Assembly (NCBI GenBank): GCA_008638375.1
Contig: CM018052.1
Location: forward strand, 3,844,501-3,908,500
Direction: 5' to 3'
DNA length: 64,000 bases
From: Nyssa sinensis
Taxonomy: Eukaryota; Streptophyta; Magnoliopsida; Cornales; Nyssaceae
The notes beneath the pieces are model-generated. The model had not been told where the DNA came from. It ran no database searches and was given only the letters and a program-made list of their open reading frames with translations. This document shows, in pieces, positions 11,477 through 22,983 of this stretch. The position numbers were made by a program, and so were the translations under genes. Position 1 is the stretch's first letter. Every line of letters starts with the position of its first letter.

Positions 11477-12066
11477 TGTAATACCCCAACCCAAATTGTA
11501 ACCGAGTGAACCATGTAAACCCAAGCCGTTAGGGCTTTACGTCATGACATCGAATAAAATGGACGGTTTTGGAATCTCAATGGTGTAATACCTTGACCCG
11601 AAATATGCCTGAGCGATCATGTAAACCCGAGCTATTAAGGCTCTATATTACAATATTGAATGAAATGAATGACTTTGGAATATGAATGGTTTCAATGTAC
11701 AGATAGTGCTGGGCAATGGCTAGCAACCGGAATAAATAGAAAAATATGTAATTGGGATTTTATGTACATATGTTATATAAATATATGTGTACTTATGAAT
11801 ATACACAACCGTATTGGATATATAAAAAGGGGGGCCGTACATTATAGTGTGTTTATATATATATATATATATATATATCTGTGTATGTGTGTTACACACA
11901 AAATAAAATAATATATAATAGAAATATATATATATATAAGGACCAGGCATGCAATACGTTTTGTGTGTGTAATTGGTGTGTGTTTGTGGTGTGATGGGAG
12001 AAGGTTTTATGAACTGCCAACATGAAGAGTGAGAAAAGCAGGAATGGCGCCGGTCAGTCTAGTGTG

Positions 12067-12116
<50 letters not shown>

Positions 12117-13181
12117 ATATTATATATGTATGTAAAAGTTTTCATGAAAGTCTTCATGAAATTAATGCAACTAACTAACTGAAGAAAAAGAAGGGGAGAC
12201 AGCCGAAATTAGAGAAAATGGAAGTTAGAAAAGGGGGAAAACATGAGGGGGAATCAAGGATGGTGGCTGAAGGAGGGAAGAAAGGAAAAATGTGGCGGGA
12301 GAAAATTTGCTATAAAAAGGGAGGTGATGCGTTCATAGGGAATGCAGAACCAAGAAAGGGGAAGCTAAGGCCAAAAAGGAGGAGACTGAGGTCTAAAAGG
12401 AAAAGCTAGGGCAATTAGAAAAAGACACTGCAAGCAGACCTAAGGTAAGTTAAGTTGCTTTCTGTTTTTAAATTCTAAAGCATGAAATTAGGTTTTGTTA
12501 CCAGCGTCTGAATAATCATGAAATAAGGAATATTTTACAAAGAGAATCATTCAAAACGGTTTATAAATGATATAGAAAGGAGCAGTTGCAGGTCATAGGG
12601 AATAATCAGATTTATGTGATTTTATGCATGAAACTTTAATTTCATAATGCAAAACTGTTCCTACAATGTTCATATTTATGTAAGGTTAATTTAGGGTGAA
12701 AAACAGTGTCTAAATAGTCACAAAAATTAAAAAGGAAGACATGGTCGGAAACTGAGACAGGAAGAACAGGGTGGTTTCACTTTGTTTTGAAGGCTCAAAA
12801 TTATGTCTAAATGTGTTAAAAACATTTTGGAATGATTTAGAATGAAAAACAACTTCAACAACAACATGAAAACTGAGTTTGGAAAATGGAATTCTGCAAA
12901 TTCTGGCACCGTCGCCGGAGAGGGTGACTGGAGCCTCACTGGAAAGTCGTGGGGGGGAAGAGAATGAACAGTACCTAGACGGCACCATTTTATAAGGAAT
13001 TGGGTCAAAACAACGTCGTTTGAAGGCTATTATTTTAAATATCTATCTATATATATATATATATATATTAGATTGTTTGGTTACTAAGTTATGAATTTAA
13101 TTAGGTATATTGATTGGTGATGGGGTTAGTCTATCCCTATTTTACCCTGGTCCACTGTTTGGCTCAAGGTATTAAAGAAAG

Positions 13182-13262
13182 AAAAAAATACGGGGGCTGT
13201 TGCCCCCAATACTCGAAGCCCAAACCTTGGGGCTAATAGGTGGAACACGGACCACTGAACCA
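13182..13262 (-). other. tRNA-like module R1 (A box, B box, hairpin, T-run)
   Basis: Minus strand: A box TGGTTCAGTGGTCC (13262-13249), B box GGTTTGGGCTTCGAGTATT (13226-13208), hairpin GGGGGC-AACA-GCCCCC, then seven T (13188-13182). Antisense to LTR R. Confidence 0.5.
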
Positions 13263-13341
13263 TGGGCACACGTGTGGTCTTTTAACCCCTCAATATATAT
13301 ATATATATATATATTATAAACTTAACTAAATCAAGAAAAAT

Positions 13342-13414
13342 AAAAGGGGTTGCACCCCTAGAGACTCGAACGCCCAACCTCTCAAACTAAACCCTCATTT
13401 CTACCCACTTGGAC
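13342..13414 (-). other. tRNA-like module R2
   Basis: Minus strand: A-box-like GTCCAAGTGGGTAG (13414-13401), B box GGTTGGGCGTTCGAGTCTC (13379-13361), small hairpin GGGGTGCAACCCC, then TTTT (13345-13342). Antisense to LTR R. Confidence 0.5.
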
Positions 13415-13436
13415 AGGCAAGCCCATGATGTTCAAT

Positions 13437-15118
13437 GTGAACAAATATGTATATTGATATACCACAAACAAATACACCAATCACCTTGAGACACGTGTGA
13501 TTACAGAACCGATAAACTCGGTCATACAGAGCAGGCACAGCCTCTAGGGCATTCTCATGCACATATCCTCCAGACCTTATGCTTTGGGCAACATTCACTC
13601 AGTATTCCGTATGGTTCTGACCTTGCTGCTTCCTTAACGACTGCCGAGCAGGGAATAAGGAAACAGTCTTCAACACGGAAACAGTCTTCAACAAGGAAAC
13701 TACTATCTATGATTATCTCTATCTACGGTGCAACATTCACACAAGGTAACTGCAATCTCTGATGATCAAATCCCTATATTCATGGCTCAGAATCCTAATC
13801 AACTCAAGAAGGCCACAGTCTATAAATTAAACCTTACAGGTCTTGGAGCCCAGATTTCTTGCTTGTCGAAAAATGCAGCATTAGTTTGGCGCCGTCTGTG
13901 GGAAACGACTAATCTCCAAGTGCTCTATTCACAAACTAACCTTTTTCCTCATCGGAAAACCATGGACCCAAATCTCCGACTGAGACAGAACGCTCAAAAC
14001 CCACAAAGCTCTCAACGTCGGCCGCCTGTTCCACGAGCAAGAGGGCCGACGGTTGATCCCATCGACAAGAGATTGAATCAATCAAACGACACAACGAACT
14101 GGTGCAAGAACAACTACTTGCCATATCTAGAACTCTGGCAATGCTCACACAGAATCAAGGGAAGAGTCTTCCTAACCCGCCGATCAATGTTGCTGAAAGA
14201 ACGCAACCCCATATAACCACTGAGAATGAAGAGCCCCATAAGTAGGCTCAAAATAACCAGCCTGGGCACCCCCGGGGTGTTGCCCACGTTGGCAGGGATC
14301 CACAACCGTCAGCAGCCCTAGGCTGGGGAACATCAGCCTTCATCCCTGACGTCCACTGCCGAAGCACTACTAGAGCCCCGACTCTGGGGGCTTCGGGATC
14401 ACATCCGACACCGCAGGAGCCTCATCCCCACGCAGCACCAATCCCGCTAGCTCGAAACCCTCCTCCATCCAAGGGACATGCTCGGCCCGACTACCCTGAC
14501 GCCGAGGCTGTGAGGCAAGGTTCACAAGAGGTCCGGTTCAAAAACCCACGGAGGGTCGAAGAAATTGCTGAATCTATGGACCGAACAATAGCTTTGAGAA
14601 GTGCCCAGAACCTTTCAGAGCAAGACGATTTGGCTAAGCTGCTCAGAAGACTTGCCACCCCATTTACTCCTGCCATCATGTCAGAAGAAAGGCCCAGGAA
14701 GTTCATGGTGCCAAAATTCACCCTGTACGATGGGACTAGAGACCCAAGAGATCATCTCTCGCACTACCAGCATACGATGGCCCTCCACGGGGCCTCTGAT
14801 GCTTTTATGTGCCGAACTTTCATTACCAGCTTGAAGGGAACTGCTCTGAAATGGTTCCACCACCTCCCTTCGAACTCAATTACCGGCTTCTATGAGCTCG
14901 GTAGGCAATTCTTGGACAGATTTATGACCAGCAGAAGGCTTAGAAGGGGACCAGAATTCCTGTTAAATGTCAAGCAGACTAAGGAGGAGTCCCTCAGAGC
15001 CTACATTACGCGCTTTAATACCGAACTCACAGAGATCACCGACTGCAGCCCAAGATTCCTTGTAGCTGCCTTAACTGCTGGACTTGCTCACGGTGGCTTC
15101 AGAGATTCCTTGACCAAT
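13437..15118 (+). mobile_element. Second Tat copy (Tat-2), truncated: LTR, primer site, partial gag
   Basis: LTR about 13437-13883 (TATA near 13825; a ~20-bp duplication around 13660-13700), primer site 13885-13904, gag start 13962. It is homologous to Tat-1 but opposite in orientation. It stops at about 15118 in the middle of gag, directly before unrelated LTR sequence. Confidence 0.85.
13962..15118 (+). pseudogene. gag of Tat-2, truncated
   Basis: Matches Tat-1 gag from MDPNLRLRQNAQ through KFTLYDGTRDPRDHLSHYQ, ALKWFHHLPSNSI, FLDRFMTSRRLRRGPE and GGFRDSLTN, then diverges. Damage: one base missing near 14063 (Tat-1 has CCCATGCGACAAGAG) and TAG at 14243-14245 where Tat-1 has CAG. It keeps CGA at 14582-14584 where Tat-1 has TGA. 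The zinc knuckle, protease and pol are absent. Confidence 0.85.
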
Positions 15119-15885
15119 CTCCACATGTATTTGCATCACTAGACTTATCTGCCGCTTCTATTTCTGTCGCAGCAGATGCTGCAATAGCAGCTCCGATTGC
15201 TGCTACCCCAGCTCCGCTTGCTGCTACTTTCCTCTATTTTCTTACCAAACAAAACAAACAATAACAGTAGCACTAAAACCACATAAAAATCCCAATTTCA
15301 AGTATAAAAATCTGCTGCTTCGGATCTGAAATGTACATGAACTAGCCCATCAAATTGGAAGGCAGGTGCTGCCACACTGCTGCTGCTGCAGCTCCCTTTC
15401 TGCTGCACTTCCGTCCCTCCTGCACCACTACACAAACACGCTGCACCGCTACATACACATGTACATATACACACAACCCTGCTGCACCGCTACTGCCCCC
15501 TATCGCAACTCCAGTAGCAGCCATACACCCAACTCGAACCTACACCTCCAAAATCTCATGGCAGAATCATCCCCTACCGCTACACAAACACAAACAAATA
15601 TATATATATATATATATATATCTGACTGCTACCTAATTCGAACAAACCCATTAGGGATTCTTTGTAGATTCAAATGAATCTGTACAGACAAGCAGAGCTA
15701 ATGGATCGAATATGGAAATAGAGACCCGTCTTTCTCCCTCTAATTTCTTTCTCACGTTTTCTAGCAGCTTCGGCTGCTTTTCTCTCTTCTATTCTTTTCT
15801 TATCAATTTATCCAATTTCTTCATGAGGCCTCTTCTAGCATTTTCTGCCCCATATATATATCTCAGCCCCTTCTCCCTGCTTCCA

Positions 15886-16121
15886 GCAGCTTCTACTACT
15901 TTTTCTAGATAAAGCACCGACCCTCTTCGTGCTCTAGAAGCTTCAGGCTTCTTTTTGCTTACTTTTTCTTTTATAATATATAGGCTGAGAATGCTGGAAG
16001 GAAGCAGCTTCTACTACTTTTTCTAGATAAAGCACCGACCCTCTTCGTGCTCTAGAAGCTTCAGGCTTCTTCTTGCTTACTTTTTCTTTTATAATATATA
16101 GGCTGAGAATGCTGGAAGGGG
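15886..16121. repeat. 118-bp tandem duplication
   Basis: Units 15886-16003 and 16004-16121 both begin GCAGCTTCTACTACTTTTTC and are nearly identical. Confidence 0.9.
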
Positions 16122-16160
16122 CTGAGATATATATACATAAATATATATATATATATATAT

Positions 16161-16382
16161 TGATAAAATACTCACTACGATGCAGCCTCTTTTTGTCACC
16201 TTTATGTGTTGGTCAACATTTCAACCTCCCGATTGCTTTCTTTAAAGGCTTCATGACTTATATATTTAAATTGATAAACTACTCACTACGATGCCGCCTC
16301 TTTTTGTCACCTTTATGTGTTGGTCAACATTTCAACCTCCCAATTGCTTTCTTTAAAGGCTTCATGACTTATATATTTACAT
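16161..16382. repeat. 111-bp tandem duplication
   Basis: Units start at 16161 and 16272 (TGATAAAATACTCACTACG / TGATAAACTACTCACTACG), with a few substitutions. Confidence 0.9.
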
Positions 16383-17038
16383 ATTTTATTAACATATTCA
16401 AATCATGCATTTTAGGCATATTCTTTGGTAAACATATACATGCATACGTAGGGTATTTCCCAGTTTTTATTATCGTCTTTAATTATTTATTTCATAAAAT
16501 ATCAACTTATGGGATGCTGACAAGTTTGGCTTAAAGTTAGGCTTCGGCATCATTATTATTTATTTTACTGATATTGGGTCTCCATTAATAATTTATTTTA
16601 TATTCATATTATCTACATAATTATTTCGTCGTATCAGTTTAATATTTTATTCTGAAATATTAAATTATAACATGCCGATAAAGTCAGAAATTAATTTTTC
16701 CAACATTGGGTCCCTGATAATGACTTATTTATTTTCACATAATTTTATAATTAATTACTCGTATTGGCCTCATTTATTTATCCCAGTACTCGGTCGTCTG
16801 GGTCAATTATTTTTCGAGCATATTCATTTTATATCTGAAGGCATTAAATCCTGTTATAACTTATCATATTTGGGCTATAATGATTATTACCGTAACATAA
16901 CCAGATTTTTATTAAATTAGTGCAGTCTAAGACATGTCGGATTTTTGGGGTATTACACCAATCAACTCCCCTAAGCCTCTTGTCCTTTTTGGTGTTTATT
17001 TCATGCCTCAAAATAGTGTAGAAACTTGGTTCGAGCTC

Positions 17039-18876
17039 TGATTACGCCCAAAGAATAACGCGATAGTTGTAGTGTAGCTTTGGGGTGTCGATTCCACAGG
17101 GAGACAAGATTAAAAGAACAATAAACAGAATTTCTGAAACTATAGAAGTATTAGACGGTTAACGAGAAAATAAAAATATAGAAAAGTGATTTTTGAATGC
17201 AAATTAAAAATTAAACAAATTAATTAATGGAAGAAAATATTCAAATTTAACGAATAGTGGGGTGTCGGGAATCCCTTGCACATATATGGTATTTCAATTA
17301 TTTTTAATTCACAGATAACTCAATTGAGAAATTAAATTCTAAAAATCTCAATCGGAAGATTTAAAATCATGCATCAAAATTAGACTGAAAATAACCCTTC
17401 GAAAAATCATTCATCATCTTTAAATCTCTCAAATTAATATTCACATTGAAAAAACCCAATGACGACAATATACCGAACGAGCAATATCGCAGCAAAGAAT
17501 TGAATCAATATAAATATTTAATTGTTCCAAAAATAATCAAAACATTAATCCATTCAATAGAAAAACATGACTGAATCTATAAACGGACTAAAACCTTTAA
17601 TTATTCGGACAATAAAATTCAACAATTAATTATGAATGATCAACGAAGAATTTAACAAATTAAAACCACGTACAGGAATAAAAAATAAATTAAAACAACC
17701 ATCTATGGTGCAAGTTCATCCCTAATCCCACTTAGAAATTTAGTTACCCATGTACAGGATGAATAACATAAATCTCATAGAGAAATAATCTGACATGACG
17801 TGACTGCGATTGATTTTCTCTTCCTGTATCGCGCCGCAGCCCTCTGCTCTGTACTTCTATATTTTTCCCCCGCCGCAACAGCCGTGCGCTGCACGTCTTC
17901 TCCCAAGCTGCCGTCGCTTCTGTATATATAATTCCCCTCCTGAATATTTTTTTTTCTGTCTTTAAATACTCCCACGCAATACCCTAAAGCCTCATGGCCC
18001 ACAGCAACTTTTCCTATTTCAACCGTCAAGCTCACAGCCCCAAACGCCAGCTCAACACGTCCTGATTTGCGCCTTAGGCGCATGGTCCACACGGGGCAAG
18101 CGCACGTCAGCGCCTCACGAAGCCCAGGCTTCCTTGTCAGCCGCAGCCTCCACACTTTCATTTCTTGCCTTTTCTTTCTTTCATCTCTTTTGCTTTTCTT
18201 CAGCTGGGACCCACAAATCAACACTCAATCAAACTGCCAAGCCACTTTCCAAGCCCAACAGCCGCACAAATCCAGCCCCTTGTTTATTTTTTTCTTTTTA
18301 TTATTTTTTTTCCATTGTCTTTTGTTTCTCGCGCACAGCCAGCAACGCTAACTTTTAGGCTCCGTTTTCTCTAAGATAACAACTGAATCTCGACTTAGAC
18401 TCTTCACAGAAGTTGTAGTCTTGGATGAGTAGATAATTTTAGGCATAAATATCACCTGATTTGGATTTCAGAAGCTCAAGTTATAACCCCTTGAAGTTGG
18501 CTGGTTGGACAGGTTCGCGGCAGCTTTCCGGGCCTGATTTCGAAATAATATTTGGAGGCCCAAACGAACTCCGATTTTTGCAAACCATATCTTTCTGAAA
18601 AGCTCAAGACGTCCTCTAAAAACTTTATTAAGAACACTTTCTCATTATGAAATTCTAATGCCATCCAAATCTCAATTGAAACTCAATGGTCGAATCTGTC
18701 AAAAAGTCAAAAATTACACAATATACTCCATAGCTCTTCTTTGACCTCCAATGCTTCCCTCACTGTAAATAGAAGTTAAATTAAATAATATCAATTATAT
18801 CCCAACATTTCTATTCACTTTCTAGCATTTTAATTAAATAATAGAGCATTTAGAGTGCACTTTTGCGCACTCATCA
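17039..18876 (-). mobile_element. Solo LTR P, with target duplication AGCTC
   Basis: 1,838 bp with TG..CA ends (plus strand TGATTACGCCC...GCACTCATCA). AGCTC stands at both 17034-17038 and 18877-18881. On the minus strand a TATA lies near 17921, and the 3' end has CTCCCTGTGGAATCGACACC, a phrase common in Athila-like LTRs. No internal region or second LTR is present. It holds no gene. Confidence 0.8.
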
Positions 18877-19757
18877 AGCTCCAATATTGGCGATTGTAAA
18901 TTGCCTATTCATGCTCATTTCTGGACCATTTCATGCGTGGCTTGGTCTATTGTTTTCCTTAGGTCATGGCGATTCGAACCACGTTTTAAAAATAGGATTT
19001 AGAGCTCCATTAATGAAAATGGGTTATGGACCTGCGACCTGCAACTCTAATTTTTGGGCTAGTCTTTGGGTCATTTCTCTATATTTTTGTTGCGTTGTAA
19101 AGCTTCTTCTTCCTAGTTTTAATCCCTATCCCTCGATCAGCGTTTAACTTAAGTCGAATCAGACCCGGTTTAAGCAAGGTCCTTTAATGGCGGATTGGTT
19201 GGTTCAATGTTCTCCTGGCTCCTTTTTTTATGTTTTAACTTGTTGTATACCCCTCTCTCGTTCAGTTATCACGCCAGACTCTTGCATGCTAATTCCAAGC
19301 TTCCTTGAGTTTAAAAAGAGTAAGTAAAAGCTAAACCTTTTTAGAGAGAGAAAATAATTGTTGAGTGACTACCTTGTGATGGCAGTCCCTCTCTTGACTT
19401 TGATCCTTAATCCTTCAAGTTGAGGTTGCCATGCATGCATCAGATAGTTTCACTTTCCTTCTTCTTCTTCCTCCTTCTTCCTTCACACACACTCTCTCTC
19501 TCTACCCAAGCACACACTTACACATTCTGATTTCTGAATTTGCATTCTACATACACAAACTCAGATATATATATATATATATCATATATTTTATATATAT
19601 ATATATTTGATTTGACTTGCATGAAACCTAATTAGAGGGTGTGGTGGTCCAATGAGGGGCTGCCACCTCATTTTTGTTATTTAGAAATTAGGCATTGTAG
19701 GATAGTTATATATATATATATATATATCTTATGTATAATAAAGCACAAAAGTGCTTA

Positions 19758-19837
19758 TGGCCAAGTGGTTAACGTTTTGGGAATAAGTTCCTTACTCTTT
19801 TTTATCTAGGGATCAATTCCCATGTCCAACCCTTTTT
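19758..19837 (+). other. tRNA-like module W
   Basis: A box TGGCCAAGTGGTTAAC (19758-19773), B box GGGATCAATTCCC (19809-19821), T-run TTTTT (19833-19837) and TTTTTT (19843-19848). Upstream on the same strand: TATAATAAAGCACAAAAG. The A-B spacing of 51 nt and the A-box wording resemble type II (Ser/Leu) tRNA. Antisense to LTR W. Confidence 0.6.
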
Positions 19838-20236
19838 GCCTCTTTTTTGCCATTTTTTATCTTATGCCTTGTTTGGAAAATCAAAATGCATATTTTGAAT
19901 TTTTTACTTTTTATCTTTCTTTTTATTACTCCTTTTTGCCAAGCGGTTTCTTTTAGTAGTTTCCTACCCGGGTTGGCCTCAATATTCCAAGCTTCATACC
20001 GTATCCATTTTCCTCGCAGTTCCAGAGGGTTGTTAATTTCATAATTACGGTATTTCAAATTTTGCTCCAAACGATTTAGATTAACGTATTACATTGCTTC
20101 TTCATGTATTTAATCCTTTTATTAGTCCATCGTAACTTACCAGGAAGTCTCGATAAATTTTCTTAATCATTCTTTATTTCATTTCTAATTAATAATTAGC
20201 GAACTAATTATTAAGAAATTAGGTCGGGGTGTTACA

Positions 20237-20839
20237 CCCTACCCCCCTTAAAAGAAGATTTGTCTTCAAAACTTAGTTGGTCATATCTAGGAGGCTCTAA
20301 CCTCCCTTCATGCTACTCCTATCATCATAGTTTCCCCTTTTTATTTGTCTCTCGATCTATCATGGCATTTTAGATACTGTTTCTCCAACAAAAAGATATT
20401 TTATACAAGTTTCACACAAATTTCATATTAGATACAAGAATCCCCATTAAGTCTGATTTACAACCACAAATGTATGATTTCATCAAGATTCGATAATTAG
20501 ACCCATATTAACTCTACTTGGTGATCATCCTCAAGTGATTCGGCATCATCCATTTATCATTAGTCCTACTAAGTGAACTATTCAAATCATATCACAGTCC
20601 ATTGTTTCTTGTGAGTTGCCATATTGATCATCAATCATTAAGGATTTAACCCTGCTAGATCTAGTCCTTACTTAACTTACATCTTTAATCCCTGACCTAA
20701 CGTGCCTTAGTCTTTAGACTTTCTAGAATCGTACATTCATTTCGACATCTGGTCTCAATTTCTCCATTTCTGAGAATTCCACAATTTCATGTCCAATTTC
20801 CTCAATTGGGACTCATCACTTGGTAAGCTCAGGTACTCT
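20237..20839 (-). mobile_element. Polypurine tract and residual internal region of element W (left part)
   Basis: The polypurine tract TAAGGGGGGTAGGG (minus, 20250-20237) abuts the LTR. The next ~100 bp match V 46801-46930 (GATTTGTCTTCAAAACT; TTTTATTTGTCTCTCG). The internal region is short: about 590 bp here plus about 125 bp at 35436-35560, the two separated by insertion of Z. No coding capacity. Confidence 0.7.
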
Positions 20840-21556
20840 GTGGTTGTCACATCTCGAACCCCACCCTACAAGGATGTCGAGGACGTGATGCCAGTTAGCC
20901 GCCTTGCCGGTTTGCCGACCGACAACGCCACCAACCAAAGGCGAATTTTCAAACTTATCGATGAATTGCATTCCAAATGTAGGGTCAGAACAGCAGAATT
21001 AAAAACTTTTTTATCTCGGGAATGCAACTCGTTTATCTCACAGAGCAAGTCTATAATCAGACATATAACACAGAGCCTATCTAATCTCTCTAGAGTACCA
21101 TTACCATGAGCCATGTCCCAATATCAGTAATTTAATCGCATCAATTAAATCATGTCTGTAACAACCCGACCCAGATTAATTAATAATTAGTTGCTAATTA
21201 TTAATTAGAACCAACGTAAAGAATAATTAAGAAGCTAATCGAGAACCTCATGATGGTCATGATAGACCCATAAAATAATTAAGCACGTTAGAAATGAGGG
21301 CGTAATGCTCGAACCTAATTACCAATTAATTAGGTGAAATAATGTTATTTTTAACACTAAAGAAACTCGAGTTAGCGAACTACGAAAATCTCAAGGGATT
21401 AATAATCGACACTAGACCTTGGAGATTGAAGCTAACCTAAATAGGAAATAACCAGAAGAAACCGAATCGAAAAAGGAGCAACGGAAAAGAAAATATTAAG
21501 AAAATAACCAAAACGGAATTTTGCGCCAACCAAACAGGGCCTAAGCCCAACATATG

Positions 21557-21653
21557 AAAAAATTCCCAAAAGTGAGGCCAAGGGGATTTGAACCCTTGAC
21601 CAAGTGGGGCAAGATTTTTATTACCCAAAAAATTACCAAGTGGGCTGCTGGCA
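21557..21653 (-). other. tRNA-like module X
   Basis: Minus strand: A box CAGCCCACTTGGTAAT (21647-21632), B box GGGTTCAAATCCC (21595-21583), T-runs TTTT (21571-21568) and TTTTTT (21562-21557). Upstream on that strand TATATAGGCACAAAG. The B box is 426 bp from the LTR start. Confidence 0.6.
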
Positions 21654-21663
21654 TCTTTGTGCC

Positions 21664-21670
21664 TATATAT
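21664..21670 (+). promoter_or_regulatory. TATA of LTR X
   Basis: CTTTGTGCCTATATATGCAAC; the same context stands in Z (minus strand, 34914-34922) and, more loosely, in Y (CTTTGTGCATTTATATACAAC, 23001-23009). It lies ~10 bp from the tRNA-like module, so the AT run is shared by both strands. Confidence 0.5.
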
Positions 21671-22905
21671 GCAACCAAATTGTATTTAAGCCCAAATTAG
21701 CCAAGGCCACCTCCCAAATTGACCAATGGCTATGCATGCAATCCCCACATCATTAGCCCACATCAGCTCTTGTCAACTCATATCAATCATCGAACCCACC
21801 AAATCTCTGATATGCATACATTTGTTTATGTATAAGTGTATATGCATAGGTGGGCAATATGAGGTATATAAGAACTATATACCTTGGGACACTCCAAAAT
21901 TATGTGTGGGTGAAATCTGGAAAGTGTATATGTGTGTGTTCATGAAGTGGAGAGAGAGAAACTAGAGAAAGAGAGAGAAGTGAGAGAGAAGGAAGCATTG
22001 TGTATGAGAGGAAGATTATATACAAGTGTGTGCATGCATGTTAGTGCCACCAAGAGTACCTGAGGAAGTCTGGGCAACCCTAAGGAGCATTGAGAGGATC
22101 TAAATCCAAGCCAAAGAGGAGAACAACCACTATCAAAAGGTATGAGCCCAAAACTGGGAAATTTCCTGTTTAAAGTTTTGGATCTGTTTTGATGGTTGTT
22201 AAGCCCTATTAGTTGCATGTATAATGTTTAGGGTTTAGAAACTTGAATAAGCATGGTGGTTAGACCCCAAAGTAGCCCGAAAATGCCAAGAACAGTGCAT
22301 GTCCGCCATTAAAGGACCTCCAAGGTGCAGGTCTGAACCGATCACAACCAAACGACATTTGGCCTATTAGAACTTAAACTAGACCCTTCTAGCATCTCCA
22401 AAACCTAGATACACAATCCCAAAGACTCGGAATTGACCATGAAATCACGAGTTGCAGGTTCGGGTTTTAGAACCCAGCCTCACAAAAACACGATGTGTAA
22501 CACCCCGATCCTGTATAATTAATAATTAATTATTAATTATTAATTAATACCGGCTCAGAGAACAATCAAGGGAATTAACCCTAATCTCCCGACGGTCAAG
22601 ATAGACCGATAAAACAATTAAAACATGTTCGAGAATACGGTACAATACCCGAACCTAATTACCAATTAATTAGGTGAAATAATGTCAATTTAACACTGAC
22701 GAAATTCGAATTAGTTAACTACGGAAATCCGAGATAAATAATAAATGACACAGAACCTCTGACACTGACGATGACTGAAATAGGAACTGACCGGAAGAAA
22801 CCGCATCGAAAAGGGAGCTACGGAATGAAAGTTATGAGGCAAACATCAAAAACTGAATTACTGCGCAGCCAAACGTGGCCTTAACCAAAAATGGTGAAAA
22901 TGGCC

Positions 22906-22983
22906 AAAAAGGGAGGCCAAGGAAATTGAACCCTTGACCTTTAAGTGGAATGAATTTTACCCAAAACTTTATCAGTTGGGCTA
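22906..22983 (-). other. tRNA-like module Y
   Basis: Minus strand: A box TAGCCCAACTGAT (22983-22971), B box GGGTTCAATTTCC (22933-22921), T-run TTTTT (22910-22906). Upstream on that strand TATATAAATGCACAAAGG. The B box is 425 bp from the LTR start. Confidence 0.6.

Larger units (their letters stand above)
11477..13436 (+). repeat. 3' LTR of element R, truncated by Tat-2
   Basis: Begins TGTAATACCCCAACCC. The first ~107 bp are tandemly duplicated: TGTAATACC restarts at 11584, and both units end GGTTTTGGAATCTCAATGG or a variant. A TATA candidate, GCTATAAAAAGGG, lies at 12309-12321. TG/TA repeats lie at 12067-12113. Two antisense tRNA-like modules lie at 13182-13262 and 13342-13414. Confidence 0.65.
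15119..16957 (-). mobile_element. LTR fragment with two tandem duplications
   Basis: Minus-strand LTR start TGTAATACCCC at 16957. Sequence 16520-16900 matches 9660-10000. The left part is C-rich with CTGCTGCACC words and TA runs (15598-15620, 16141-16160). The left junction falls right after GACCAAT in Tat-2 gag; CCAAT also follows the right end (16958-16962), a possible 5-bp target duplication, but the left end lacks the expected TG. Confidence 0.55.
16958..20236 (-). repeat. 3' LTR of element W, interrupted by solo LTR P
   Basis: Minus-strand start TGTAACACCCCGACC at 20236, next to a polypurine tract. Sequence 18882-19200 aligns with LTR Z 33960-34290. The left end is uncertain. P (17039-18876) sits inside. 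Confidence 0.65.

Noticed and set aside
15114..16962. CCAAT on both sides of the LTR fragment as target duplication
   Set aside because: The left end does not start with TG and the right flank does not continue Tat-2 gag, so the match may be chance.
18067..18374. Overlapping plus-strand frames with S/F-rich peptides
   Set aside because: They lie inside solo LTR P and reflect CT-rich composition.
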